The notes under the pieces were generated by a model. It searched no databases, was not told the DNA's origin, and saw only the letters and a list, made by a program, of their open reading frames with translations. A DNA stretch of 64,000 nt from the NCBI GenBank assembly GCA_016215025.1, contig JACRMI010000028.1, forward strand, positions 18,708-82,707. Reading direction: 5' to 3'. Position 1 is the first letter of the stretch; every line of letters begins with the position of its first letter. Below, piece by piece: positions 26,518 to 36,218 of this stretch. Origin of the DNA: Chloroflexota bacterium (GTDB lineage Bacteria > Chloroflexota > Anaerolineae > UBA4142). The position numbers were made by a program, and so were the translations under genes.

Positions 26518-27322
26518 ATGCTGGGACTGGACGAATTTGCCCTGAAAAAGAGGCATCGCGATTTTGTCGTGATTGTCACGGCGCGGCTGCCGAACGACCG
26601 CCTTGCGATTTTGGCCGTGTTGTCCGACCGCGACAAAGTGACGGTCAAAGCGTTCTTGCAAAGTATTCCTCCGGCTTTGGCGGCGATGCTCCATACCGCG
26701 TGCGTGGATATGTACGAGAGTTACATCCAAGCAGTGCGCGAAGCCTTGCCCTGGGTCCAAATCGTTATTGACCGATTTCACGTCGCTCAGAAGTATCGCG
26801 CAGCGGCGGACAACGTGCGCAGACAGGAACTCAAACGTCTCAAACACGAACTGCCCAAGCCGGAATACCAGCAACTCAAAGGGAGTATGTGGCCGCCGAC
26901 TTGACCCCCGAAGAACAAGCCTGCTTGGCGCGACTCTTCACCTATTCGCCCGAGTTGGAAGCCGCCCATCTCTTGCGGGACGAGTTGACGGCGATCTTTG
27001 AACACGTGCCTAGCCCGCCCCAAGCTCAAGAGCGGATTCGCGCGTGGCAAGAGCGGGTGCGACACAGCGGCTTGAGTTGCTTCGATGATTTTCTGAACAC
27101 GCTGGATCACGGGTGGAACGAATCCTCAACTACTTTGTCCGGCGGAACTCCAGCGGCTTTCTCGAAGGATTGAACAATAAACTCAAGGTCCTGAAGCGGC
27201 GTTGCTATGGTCAATTCAATGTGGGGCATCTGTTCCAGCGCATTTTTCTGGATTTGGAGGGCTATCGTTTGTTCGCTCGACGCACCACTATATGTGCCGT
27301 CTATCACAGCTATGCCCAATGA
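26518..27322 (+). pseudogene. ISL3-family transposase, N-terminally deleted with two frameshifts
   Basis: Three consecutive frames together give most of a DDE_Tnp_ISL3 domain. Frame one (26518-26904) has LGLDEFALKKRHRDFVVI and VIDRFHVAQKYR. Frame two (26889-27173) has DLTPEEQACLARLF and LSCFDDFLNTLDH. Frame three (27113-27322) has GFLEGLNNKLKVLKRRCYG and FLDLEGYRLFA. Joining them requires a small deletion near 26890 and a shift near 27110. The N-terminal zinc-finger/helix-turn-helix half is missing. The element is dead. Confidence 0.85.
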
Positions 27323-27500
27323 ACCAGAATCGTTACGCGTGTTTCGCGATTTTCGGAAGGTGTGGGAAGAGGGTGATCTCTATCAGCGCAAGCATTTGTT
27401 GGGGCTTGTAGTCGAAAAAGTGTGGGTGAAGGGATACGAAATTTCGGCAATCACTTTGCGACCATCGTATCATCTTGTGGTTACGGGATTGAAGAAAGCA
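27312..27500 (+). pseudogene. C-terminal remnant of a large serine recombinase
   Basis: The segment FRDFRKVWEEGDLYQRKHLL then VVEKVWVKGYEIS and LRPSYH matches the C-terminal layout of large serine recombinases, and parallels the end of the intact recombinase at 49715 (RLLHRLLECIWVDGN then LRPA). Catalytic and zinc-ribbon domains are gone. About 100 nt downstream lies the motif ACGGGAGCGACGGGC, also found after the two intact recombinases. Confidence 0.55.
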
Positions 27501-27600
27501 GTTGAGGACAGTGGCATCTCGGCTGAAGGGACTCAGGACGGTAATGATAATGAAAAAGAAAAAACCATCCAGAAAGATAGCACAATTTCCAGATGGATAA

Positions 27601-27615
27601 ACGGGAGCGACGGGC
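27601..27615 (+). repeat. recombinase-associated end motif, copy 1
   Basis: ACGGGAGCGACGGGC is identical to 51331-51345 and nearly identical to 39533-39546. It follows the recombinase remnant. See the matching repeats at 39533, 51332 and 60369. Confidence 0.55.
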
Positions 27616-27791
27616 ATCCAGCCCTTATAACCCTCTGGAAACTACTTGTCGCTCCAGCAACATTAATCGCCAATCCATTTCAAGGCTGTGTAGAAGATTA
27701 GAGCATGTCCCTGAAATGATGGCAAATCGAATTTCGACTTATCAAAAACGCACGCGCGTGATCAAGAATCGCACGCGCGCGTTTATTTGCC

Positions 27792-27974
27792 TCATCCGCG
27801 CGTTTTTTCAACACGCTCGTCGTATGTGCCTCGATCATTACCGACCCGTTTCAACAAACCGCGCTCGGACATACCCTTGAGCAAGCGGAAGGCCTGTGAT
27901 TCGGATAGGTGACATAGTTCAGCCGCTTCGGCACGAGTGATTTTGCCATGTGCCTGAACGAACTGGTTCACCAT
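27792..27974 (-). pseudogene. winged-helix DNA-binding fragment
   Basis: Sixty residues containing KITRAEAAELCHLSESQAF and LLKGMSERGLLKRVG, then GNDRGTYD, a winged helix like the C-terminal domain of RecG-like or ATP-binding regulators. An in-frame TAG lies just before the ATG, so no longer protein is encoded now. It is probably the left-over end of a regulator, but a tiny stand-alone DNA-binding protein cannot be excluded. Confidence 0.5.
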
Positions 27975-28220
27975 CGCTTCAACCTACATCGGATCACATC
28001 TGCGCACGAACGTACGCTGACGAGAGACCTCATGCGCGATAAACCGCCAGCGAGAAACGACCGAGGTCAGCTTGGTGATAGATGCGTCGTTTTTTTCTCT
28101 CCCCACGCTTCAAGCAATGCGAGTTCTACCATATCTTCCATGCTGACACGTACCTTTGCTGTAAGTTTCTGCGTTGATTCGAGATGATGGCGCTATTCGT
28201 GCGCTCTGCCCATCTTGGAG

Positions 28221-28226
28221 TATAAT
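28221..28226 (+). promoter_or_regulatory. -10 box for the TPR gene pair
   Basis: Consensus TATAAT 35 nt before the ATG at 28262. The -35 is poor (TTCGTG at a 19-nt distance). Confidence 0.4.
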
Positions 28227-28261
28227 TGACCTCGCTGATTCTCGAAACGAAAGGAGCGCTT

Positions 28262-30193
28262 ATGCCTCGCTCATCCGCACACGGTTTGTCTCAACTGCCG
28301 CGCTTGTCTGAGACCTGGTTCATTGCGACAGCACAACTGCGGACCTGGATCGCTCCGCATGAGGAAGCGCCGTATCGTCCCTATCTCATTCTAATCGTGA
28401 GTGCGGAGCAAGGTTCTATGCGCGGTTCGAATATCGTCCCGAAGCCGCCAACGCCGCGCCAAATGTGGGATACGCTCACGCAAGCGATGCAACACCCCGC
28501 ACCCAAAAGCGGCAAGCGCGGTGTGCCGCAGAGAATCGTCATAGCGGACCCCTCGCTCGCCGAAGGCGTCATGCCTTTCTTTGGGGATGCCAAACTCGAA
28601 ATGGACGTTTACGAACAACCCTTGCCCGATGAGGTCAATGAGATTATTCGCGATCTCGAAAATCATCTGCGCGGCGACAAGCCCGAACATCCTGGGTTGC
28701 TCTCCGTATCTGGCGTCACGCCCGAACTCTTGCGCGGTTTCTATTCTGCGGCAGCAGAATATTATCGCGCCGCGCCCTGGGTGCATCTGAACAATTACCA
28801 GGTAATCGCGCTCCGTCATCCCATGGAGAAAGAATATCGTTACGCGATGAGCATGGGACAGGCGGGCGTCGAGTATGGGCTAGCGAGCTATTTGCGCTGG
28901 TCCGACGTCGTGCGCCAGTTCACCGAAGACGAAAATCCCATGACGATGTTGCCTGCGGGTGGCTTGCACTCGCTTTTTTTCGATGACATCACCAAACCGC
29001 CCTTTGACGAACTCGAGGCGATTCAACAATACGGTTTTGAGATCGCGTCGCCCCAGGCATACCCGATTCCGTACATCGTTGCAAGTCCCGAAAAAATTCG
29101 GCGACCCTCGCGCCAAGACCTGTTGTGGTACGAAGCCGCGCTGCGCGCAATTCCGATTCTTGTGCGCGATTACTTAAAGCCCAATGGACGCGGCGATTAC
29201 GAACCATTCGAAACGACGCTCGATGTGCCGACGCACGCAGGAACGATTGCGGTCGCGGTCAAATATCCTGCGGGCGAAATCCCGCTCGCCGCGCAACCTG
29301 CGCAGCGACTTGATTGGTCGGAAAAAGATGACGATGAATTGCCCGCGTTCGACCGCCGCGCCATGGAAGGTCCGATGCAGGAACTCGCGCGGCAGCTCGG
29401 AGCAGAGGAAGAATGGGGCGATCCCAACTTGCAACGTGCTCAAGAATTGATGTATCGCGCGTTCGAGACGACGAATCCCGCAAAGCGGATCGCGCTCGCG
29501 CACGACGCGCTGGCGATTTCGCCAAATTGCGCGGATGCGTACGTGTTGCTGGCGGAAGAAGAAGCCGATACGGTTCAGCGTGCGATGGAATACTATCAGC
29601 AAGGCGTCGCCGCGGGCGAGCGCGCCTTAGGCAAAGAATTCTTTGAGGAGAACGCGGGACACTTTTGGGGCATTCTCGAAACGCGTCCGTACATGCGCGC
29701 GCGCCAGGGACTTGCGGACACATTGTGGCGCTTGAAGCGCAAAGAGGAAGCGCGCGATCATTTCCGCGAGATGCTACGTCTGAATCCAAATGATAACCAG
29801 GGCATCCGCGATCTGCTCCTGGCTTTGTTGTTGGAAATGGAACGCGACGACGAGGCGCGAGGACTGCTCAAGCAATATCCCGATGACTGGACGGCGACGT
29901 GGTTGTACACGCGGGCGCTTTTGGAGTTTCGGCAAAGCGGCGCGTCCCCCTCCACGAGCAAGTCACTCGCCGATGCGCTCGAAGAAAATCCGTATGTGCC
30001 TGCGTACTTGACGGGACGCAAACGCATTCCAAATCGTTTGCCGTCACTCGTCGGCTGGGGCGAGGAAAGCGAAGCGATTGCATACGTGTCGGATCATCTC
30101 AATCATTGGCGACGCACACCCGGCGCGATTGAGTGGTTGAACGAAGCGAAACCGCCGAAACCCAAAGCGCGCAAACGCAAACACTCACGATAG
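28262..30193 (+). CDS. DUF6930/DUF7309-like protein with C-terminal TPR and ST7-like end
   Basis: A cytoplasmic protein of 643 residues of unknown function. The first 370 residues form an alpha/beta region (ETWFIATAQLRTWIAPHEE at the start; YRPYLILIVSAEQGS) of a type that often accompanies TPR and SEC-C proteins; the DUF names are from memory. From about residue 395 helical TPR pairs follow, with LRLNPNDNQGIRDLLLALLL near 520. The end (NPYVPAYLTGRKRIPNRLP and EAIAYVSDHLNHWRRTPGA) resembles the ST7-type tail of bacterial TPR proteins. AAAGGAG precedes the ATG. The next TPR gene starts 13 nt after its stop, so the two form an operon. Confidence 0.7.
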   Translation: MPRSSAHGLSQLPRLSETWFIATAQLRTWIAPHEEAPYRPYLILIVSAEQGSMRGSNIVPKPPTPRQMWDTLTQAMQHPAPKSGKRGVPQRIVIADPSLAEGVMPFFGDAKLEMDVYEQPLPDEVNEIIRDLENHLRGDKPEHPGLLSVSGVTPELLRGFYSAAAEYYRAAPWVHLNNYQVIALRHPMEKEYRYAMSMGQAGVEYGLASYLRWSDVVRQFTEDENPMTMLPAGGLHSLFFDDITKPPFDELEAIQQYGFEIASPQAYPIPYIVASPEKIRRPSRQDLLWYEAALRAIPILVRDYLKPNGRGDYEPFETTLDVPTHAGTIAVAVKYPAGEIPLAAQPAQRLDWSEKDDDELPAFDRRAMEGPMQELARQLGAEEEWGDPNLQRAQELMYRAFETTNPAKRIALAHDALAISPNCADAYVLLAEEEADTVQRAMEYYQQGVAAGERALGKEFFEENAGHFWGILETRPYMRARQGLADTLWRLKRKEEARDHFREMLRLNPNDNQGIRDLLLALLLEMERDDEARGLLKQYPDDWTATWLYTRALLEFRQSGASPSTSKSLADALEENPYVPAYLTGRKRIPNRLPSLVGWGEESEAIAYVSDHLNHWRRTPGAIEWLNEAKPPKPKARKRKHSR

Positions 30194-30206
30194 AAGGATA
30201 CTCATC

Positions 30207-32441
30207 ATGTCCAAACCCAAATCGAGACCTTCAGGAAAAAACTATCGCTCTGAAGAGTATGTGATGTTCATTCTCAACGCAGAGATCGCCATTCAAGAAG
30301 CCACTTTGATCGCGCCCTCTATCCGCGACGGCGATGTGACGAACGCGCTGAATCGTTTGTTGCGATGGTTGGAAACGAACTCTGAGTTGCCACACATTCC
30401 CGTCGGCGAAGTGAAGGACAATGTGTTGACGATTGACGCGGACAAGGTGAATCTCAACGATCTCATCGCCGCGCGAATCGTCAACAATTGGCATATTGCG
30501 ATGGACGAGCACGGCGAACGGAGTAACACCGAGCTAGCGGGTTGTTTGCGCGTGATCCTCGATTCGATCCATACCTGGACGCGTGGTCCGAAATCGCGCG
30601 GCTATCTTGCTTATGCCGCCGAGTTCTTGAAAAAAGGCGGCGTCGAAACGAAACTCGTCGCGTCCGACGAACACGGCAAACCCATGCCCAATGCCCCGGT
30701 GGAAATGCCTGAATCATCGCCGACACTCGACGATCTTTCACTCGAAGATTTGACAGCGCGTTGGCTCGCACGACCCGACGACGAAGATGTGTTCAACGCG
30801 TTTCTGCATCGCGCGCTGAAATATCTCGTCACCGCGCGCGGCGAGGAATTGATCGCGCATCTGACGCCACTTGTCTCGCAAGCAAAAAACGATACGCAGC
30901 GCGCACGAGTGTTGTGGGTGCTCGGACGCGCCCATTTGAAACTCGAACATGGACTCGCCGCGGTAGAGCCACTCCGCCGCGCGGTCAATCTGGATGCGCG
31001 TTTCATCGAGGCATGGATCGCGCTCGCCGAGGCATATCAAACAATTGGCAGCCATCGCGCCGCCGCGCTGGCGTGGGAGCAAGCGCGCACACTCGACCGC
31101 AAACGCATCGAAATCTATCCGCCGCTCGCGGAAACGTATCGCGCGCTCGGCGATATGACATCCGAAATCGCAACCTGGGAACGATTCGTTGCGGCGGCAG
31201 GGCGCAGTCTTTTCGCTCACTATCAACTCGCACAGGCATACCGCCGCGCGAAACGCGATGCCGATGCCGCGCGTGAATTGGCGCGTTTGCACAAGATGGA
31301 ACCCGCCGCGCGCGGCGCATCGCCCGCGGATTGGGCGGTGTGGCTGCGCATGCAAATCGAAGCGGGACGCACTCAGCAAACCGCTTCTACTTTGGAACGC
31401 GCGCATCGCCGTGAACCAGAAACGAATTGGTTCATTCCATTGCTCCTCCTTATCGTTGCCGAAGTGCGCGGTGATGCGAATGCCGTCCAGGTCGCACTGG
31501 ACGAAATCATGAGCCAGAACCAACCCTGGGACGCGCCGCGGCGCGAGATCGAAAAAATTTTGCGCGACATTTTGCCGCCGACGAGTCGCATCCTGCAACC
31601 TTTGCGCGCCGATGTGCCCGTTGAACCAACATTAGAATTATCGCCGCGCAGGTCCAAGCAGACTGACGAGCCGACGCTCGATCGTTTGGAAGAAATCACG
31701 CAAGAGGGTTTTGCTTTCATTCAACGCAAAGATTTCGCCGCCGCCGAGCGTTCTTTTCGTCGCGTTCTCGCCGTGGCGGAGGGAGACGCGGCGGTGTACG
31801 GGTTGGGCATCGTCTGCGCGATGACGAATCGCACGGAGGAGGCATTTCATCTCTTTAATCTCGCGGTCGAGATTTATGGGGAAGATGCGGACTATTGGTG
31901 TAACCTGGGAATGGCGGCGGAGCATACGTGGCGAGTGAGTCGCGCGCTACAAGCTTTTGAACGATGTTTGGAGCTGGGACTGAAAGAACGCGATCTGAAG
32001 CGCGAAGTCGAAGAACACATCCGCCTCTTGCGGCAAGGCGTTGCCGACTTGCAAAAAGAATGGGGCAAGCCATTGTCGCGCGAGGAGATGATTCGGCACG
32101 AAGACTTGTTCGCACGCGGCGTACAAGCGATGGAACAGGGCAAGACCACACGCGCAATCGAATTGTTCCGCGAAGCCGTGACCGTCAACGAGCGACACCA
32201 TCAGAGTTGGGGCAACCTGGGTGCGTGTCTCTTGCAGATCGGTGAACTGGACGAAGGGGAACAGGCGTTGCGCCAGGCGCTCGCCGTCAAGCCCGATTAT
32301 GAATTCGCGCAATTCAATCTCAAGGCACTTGCCGAGGTCAGAGCCAGCGGGACTCTATCCAAACTTCCAATGCTCATTTCTAACAAACCGATCTTGAAGC
32401 AACCTGGGTTGCGCTTTCGCGATCAGAACAAATCGAATTGA
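30207..32441 (+). CDS. TPR-repeat protein, 744 residues
   Basis: A cytoplasmic helical-repeat protein, likely a protein-interaction scaffold. Residues 1-150 form a separate helical domain. TPR units begin near residue 210 (ARVLWVLGRAHLKLEHGLAA) and recur to the end, e.g. AWIALAEAYQTIGSHRAAAL near 275 and SWGNLGACLLQIGELDEGE near 670. A Pro-rich hinge (near 475) splits two TPR blocks. GAAGGA precedes the ATG. It partners the gene 13 nt upstream and converges with a UPF0158 gene whose stop is only 2 nt away. No enzyme motif is seen. Confidence 0.75.
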   Translation: MSKPKSRPSGKNYRSEEYVMFILNAEIAIQEATLIAPSIRDGDVTNALNRLLRWLETNSELPHIPVGEVKDNVLTIDADKVNLNDLIAARIVNNWHIAMDEHGERSNTELAGCLRVILDSIHTWTRGPKSRGYLAYAAEFLKKGGVETKLVASDEHGKPMPNAPVEMPESSPTLDDLSLEDLTARWLARPDDEDVFNAFLHRALKYLVTARGEELIAHLTPLVSQAKNDTQRARVLWVLGRAHLKLEHGLAAVEPLRRAVNLDARFIEAWIALAEAYQTIGSHRAAALAWEQARTLDRKRIEIYPPLAETYRALGDMTSEIATWERFVAAAGRSLFAHYQLAQAYRRAKRDADAARELARLHKMEPAARGASPADWAVWLRMQIEAGRTQQTASTLERAHRREPETNWFIPLLLLIVAEVRGDANAVQVALDEIMSQNQPWDAPRREIEKILRDILPPTSRILQPLRADVPVEPTLELSPRRSKQTDEPTLDRLEEITQEGFAFIQRKDFAAAERSFRRVLAVAEGDAAVYGLGIVCAMTNRTEEAFHLFNLAVEIYGEDADYWCNLGMAAEHTWRVSRALQAFERCLELGLKERDLKREVEEHIRLLRQGVADLQKEWGKPLSREEMIRHEDLFARGVQAMEQGKTTRAIELFREAVTVNERHHQSWGNLGACLLQIGELDEGEQALRQALAVKPDYEFAQFNLKALAEVRASGTLSKLPMLISNKPILKQPGLRFRDQNKSN

Positions 32442-32443
32442 CT

Positions 32444-33481
32444 TTACAATTCCTTCAATGGCAAGATCAGCCCCTGTTCGACATCCGCTGGGATTGGAAC
32501 GTGCGCGATGATTTGGGGCCACAGCACGATCGGCGGCGCGGCGATCAATTCCTTCGCGAGGCGAATTGTTTCGAGGTCATCGTGCAAGTAGTGACGCCTG
32601 CCGCAGTGCAGCGCATCGCACCTCATTCGAATGCCTGGAGCACATTGCTTCCATGGACAAGTGCGACCCAGATAGTTATCCTGGGGGTCTGCCAAAAAGA
32701 CCTCGCCACCCCGATTGAACCCTTGAGCATGTCCTTGCAATTTCCGTCCCAGTGTCGCCAGGGGCGCAAGATCAGCATCGTCAGTCACTGTAACAAGCAG
32801 GTCGGCATCCTTCGGTTCTGGCTCATCGGTGGTCAATGAACCAATGAGTGCAATGCGCGTCACGCCAGGAACTCGGCGAGCTGCGCGCACGAAAGTGAGC
32901 ACCTCGGCGATGAGACGTGTGCGAGCAGGCGGAGTTGGCGTAGAGGATGGTGGTGGAGATAGTGGCTCAATGATCGGCTCGATACCTTCTCCCGCCAACC
33001 AATCGAGCACGCGCTGGCGCACTTGGGCATCCTTGAACTCGAACCAGCGTTCGCGCTCGTGCCAGTTCTCGTCTAGCACATCCTTGAAATGCCGAAACGC
33101 GCCGCGACCGCTGATCGCGCGCCTGAGGTAATCTCGCAAACGCTGATCCTGCACGGTCGCGATGAAATCCTCCATGTCGCGATAGCCCGCGTGCGGGTCA
33201 AGCGATTCGACGCGGATATAGCGCGTGCCATAACCTGTTTCCACCTGATCGGCGAGGAGTAGGTCTTCCTTTTCCCAGTCCTGCATCTCCCGCTGCTGGA
33301 TTGCCTCTGCCGTATTTGCGTCTTCAGGTAATTCGGCATAAAGGTCTTCCAATTCGCGGTTTGTGTCGTCGGTGATCAAGACGACCTTGCCTGTTTCGAG
33401 ATCCAGGAAATAGCGACGCTCTGGGAATGCGTTGTCGAATGCCGTCTCCAACTCTCCCAGGTCTACTTTGAGTTTGCGCAT
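32444..33481 (-). CDS. UPF0158 domain fused to a nucleotidyltransferase-like domain
   Basis: A 345-residue two-domain protein. Residues about 1-165 match UPF0158 (RRYFLDLETGKVVLITDD; GAFRHFKDVLDENW; RWFEFKDAQVRQRV). A Pro-Ser linker (PLSPPPSSTPTPPA) leads to a nucleotidyltransferase-like fold with GSLTTDEPEPKDADLLV, where GS and the DAD pair are the expected metal and nucleotide positions. AAAGGAG precedes the ATG at 33481; the frame is open much further upstream but overlaps the SEC-C gene. The gene follows the SEC-C gene by 31 nt, so both are co-transcribed. Fusion to UPF0158 is unusual to my knowledge. Confidence 0.78.
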   Translation of the reverse strand: MRKLKVDLGELETAFDNAFPERRYFLDLETGKVVLITDDTNRELEDLYAELPEDANTAEAIQQREMQDWEKEDLLLADQVETGYGTRYIRVESLDPHAGYRDMEDFIATVQDQRLRDYLRRAISGRGAFRHFKDVLDENWHERERWFEFKDAQVRQRVLDWLAGEGIEPIIEPLSPPPSSTPTPPARTRLIAEVLTFVRAARRVPGVTRIALIGSLTTDEPEPKDADLLVTVTDDADLAPLATLGRKLQGHAQGFNRGGEVFLADPQDNYLGRTCPWKQCAPGIRMRCDALHCGRRHYLHDDLETIRLAKELIAAPPIVLWPQIIAHVPIPADVEQGLILPLKEL

Positions 33482-33512
33482 CGGTGTTTCTCCTTTGCTG
33501 AACTCGACTACC

Positions 33513-36110
33513 TCATCTACCGTGACAATGCTTGTATTTCTTGCCGCTTCCGCAAGGGCACGGATCGTTGCGCCCAACTTTGGAAGTTGCCCGCGGCGCA
33601 CGTGGAGATGGAACGAGTGTGCCTGGCTCCGACGCAGTACTCCACGATGGCATGATGTGGTCATGGGGTTTGGATTCTCCCAGGTGGCGTTCTTCTTCGG
33701 CGCGATAGATTGGATCGCGCGCAATCCGATCCAGGTGCGCCAATGCTGCGCGCGCGTTCTGCACGAATTCGGCGCGCATCTTCGCGGAACCGCGTCCTTG
33801 TGCGGCAAGCGCGAGCACACGCTCGAACAACGGGCGACTCTCTGCCCAATGCCCCAATCGCTCTTCAATCGTCGCCAGGTTGTAGACGGCTTCGAGGTCA
33901 TCAGGTGCAAGTGCAACGGCTTGCGCGTATTCTTCGCGCGCTTCTTCAAAGCGTTCCATAAAGCGCAAGACGTTGCCGAGGCGAACGCGGCGCGAGACAT
34001 CCTGGGGCGCGGCTTCTGCCTCTTGCTGCAACACCTCCAGCGCGCGACGCGGCGGCATTTGTCTGCCATCGGTCAACCCGAAACGATAGAATTTCAAGCG
34101 CGGAGTGCCCTGCTGGGTATCAATTGTTTCTTTGGATGCCAAGTGCATCTTCATCTGCTCGGCGAGTAAGGCGATGTTTGCTTCGCCCGTCAAGGCGTAT
34201 TCGTCCACCGCCCCGCACTTTTTGCACACAACGCGTTTCTGAAACCAGAATTCGTCACCACTGGACTTGTCTCTACGAGACCTTTGGTCTTTGGATTGAT
34301 CCAGGGCGTTGAGATCGTAGTAGACCGTGCCGACATCGTAAGTGTATTCGCGCCGACAGCGTGTGCAACGCAACTTGAGCAACATGCCTTCGGACGATTC
34401 GGCTTCGCGCTGCAAAATCTCGTCCCATCCGCCTGCGCTTTCCATCAACTGCATACGCTCGGCGGTGCGAGCTTGTTGCTGTTCGTACGACGCGCGCAGT
34501 TCGGGCAGTTCAGGAATTTGCACGTCGTTGAGTTCGCACAACAATAAAAGCGTTTCGTCCAGCACCACTTCTCCCGACACGCGCTCTGCACGCAGCGGCT
34601 CAATTGCCGACGCACATCCCAGGTCGCGCAACGCATTGAACGTCAGTTCATCATGCGCGATGAGCAGTGACTCTAGATGATCGAGAATGAGTTGCGCCGA
34701 ACCTGCGTACGGGATGTCGCCCAATGCGCCCAAGAGATAAATCTGTTGCCTGGAATTCTGTCCAGGCATCACCGCCGCGATTGCATCCAGACTTGTCTCG
34801 CCGAGCGCAACCAAAATATCGCGTCCTGCTTCCAAGATCATATCAATCGCGTCGTGTGCGAGCCATTCGACCGCAATCGGCGCGAGCATAGCAGCATCTT
34901 GGGGTGTGGCACGCGCAATCTTCGCAAGCGTTGTCGCCGCGCGCTCTCCGCCCCAGGTGAAATGCTCGGGCTGCACCATGGCGGCGAGACGCGGGATCGC
35001 CGCTGCGCCCAGCGCGGCAATTTCATCGCCGAGATCATCGGGCACGAACGGATCGTCCGCGAGCCAGAGTTTCCAGAGTGCCACGACGCGATCTGACACC
35101 GATTGTATTTCGGTGTGATAATCGCGCGAGCCACCTGCGAGCGTCGCAGTCACAATCAAAAACGTTTCCAGCTCTCGTGCGCCCGCGTCATCCAGCTTTG
35201 TAAGCTGGTCGCGAGACACCTGCACTTGCGTGCGGTGCAAGTGTTGCGCAAAAGCATCAAGGGCGGCGAGCCACCGCATACTCTGTCGGGCAAACTTCGA
35301 CGATGCTGTTTCGAGTCCCCGTCGTCCCACCGCCTCACGCGCGACTTGCGCGTAAATTGCCGCACGCTCTGCTAGCCCGCGTGGTTTACTCCAATCGCGC
35401 GCCAGTTGAGCGCGTGCCTCTTCGCTGAATATCTCTTCCATCGGCAGATGATACTCTTCGCGCAACTCCGTGCACACCGCGTCCAAGTCACGTTTGACAG
35501 CATCCGATAGGTTTTCGCAAATCCAATCGATCTGAAGCGTGTGGCGCAGGTCTTTCAGCAATCGGTTGTATTGCGGAGGCGCTTGCAAATACTTAGCCAC
35601 AATGAGCGCGATCACAGTGTCATCGTCGAGCGTGAGCAGTGCGCCCGCTACCGCAGATACTGCCATTTCATTCTCTGGTGCGTTGGTCCACTCTTTCAGG
35701 AGTATCGCGCGAACTCGATCGCCGCCGAACTGTGCAAGCGCAATCACGTTACCCAGGTACTCGGAAAAATCTTGCGGCTGTTGAAGGCGTTCCAATAACA
35801 TGGGCAGTGAGGGCGCATAGCGCAGGCGACCAAGCGCCATCATCAGATTGCCCGCTGTGTTGCCATGATAACGCGGCAGCACGTCAAGCAGCGCCGGTCC
35901 GGTGTGTGCATCGCCAGTTTCGCGCACATGCACGGCGCTGAGACTGACGATCTTTTCGTCTGGGTCATTGAGCAATCGGAGCAGGATGCGCGAAGCATCC
36001 GGCCCCAAAGGCAGATGTTCCACGCGGTCGCGCACCCAATCCCGCACGAGATCCGAGGGATGCGTGGTCAAATGTTCCAGGTCTTGCAAACGCCATAATG
36101 GTTCACTCAT
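33513..36110 (-). CDS. HEAT/zinc-ribbon/TPR protein with C-terminal SEC-C motif
   Basis: An 865-residue cytoplasmic multi-repeat protein. HEAT-like helices fill about 1-550 ([38 protein letters not shown]). A zinc ribbon with CTRC and CKKC lies near 615-665. TPR units follow ([20 protein letters not shown] near 730; [17 protein letters not shown]), and the last 16 residues are [16 protein letters not shown], the SEC-C zinc motif also found at the end of SecA. GAGGAAAA precedes the ATG at 36110. It leads an operon with the UPF0158 fusion. SEC-C and zinc ribbon point to contact with ribosome, nucleic acid or SecB-like partners; the role is unknown. Confidence 0.8.
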   Translation of the reverse strand: MSEPLWRLQDLEHLTTHPSDLVRDWVRDRVEHLPLGPDASRILLRLLNDPDEKIVSLSAVHVRETGDAHTGPALLDVLPRYHGNTAGNLMMALGRLRYAPSLPMLLERLQQPQDFSEYLGNVIALAQFGGDRVRAILLKEWTNAPENEMAVSAVAGALLTLDDDTVIALIVAKYLQAPPQYNRLLKDLRHTLQIDWICENLSDAVKRDLDAVCTELREEYHLPMEEIFSEEARAQLARDWSKPRGLAERAAIYAQVAREAVGRRGLETASSKFARQSMRWLAALDAFAQHLHRTQVQVSRDQLTKLDDAGARELETFLIVTATLAGGSRDYHTEIQSVSDRVVALWKLWLADDPFVPDDLGDEIAALGAAAIPRLAAMVQPEHFTWGGERAATTLAKIARATPQDAAMLAPIAVEWLAHDAIDMILEAGRDILVALGETSLDAIAAVMPGQNSRQQIYLLGALGDIPYAGSAQLILDHLESLLIAHDELTFNALRDLGCASAIEPLRAERVSGEVVLDETLLLLCELNDVQIPELPELRASYEQQQARTAERMQLMESAGGWDEILQREAESSEGMLLKLRCTRCRREYTYDVGTVYYDLNALDQSKDQRSRRDKSSGDEFWFQKRVVCKKCGAVDEYALTGEANIALLAEQMKMHLASKETIDTQQGTPRLKFYRFGLTDGRQMPPRRALEVLQQEAEAAPQDVSRRVRLGNVLRFMERFEEAREEYAQAVALAPDDLEAVYNLATIEERLGHWAESRPLFERVLALAAQGRGSAKMRAEFVQNARAALAHLDRIARDPIYRAEEERHLGESKPHDHIMPSWSTASEPGTLVPSPRAPRATSKVGRNDPCPCGSGKKYKHCHGR

Positions 36111-36218
36111 TCTTTTCCTCGAATACGCCTTCTTGGTTTTCTTCAGCCAATTCACCATGGCAGAATAGTTCTTGCTCTTGATTTGCCATCACCAAGGTGA
36201 CCTCGGTCAGCCGTTTGC

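Larger units (their letters stand above)
27702..28261. other. intergenic region holding one small winged-helix frame
   Basis: From the end of the recombinase remnant to the TPR/DUF gene. Apart from the winged-helix frame at 27792-27974 and the -10 box at 28221, nothing was recognised. CACGCGCG-type purine-pyrimidine runs occur near 27745-27785. Confidence 0.45.

Noticed and set aside
33482..34069. N-terminal extension of the UPF0158 fusion gene
   Set aside because: It overlaps the SEC-C gene in another frame and lacks similarity; AAAGGAG marks the start at 33481.
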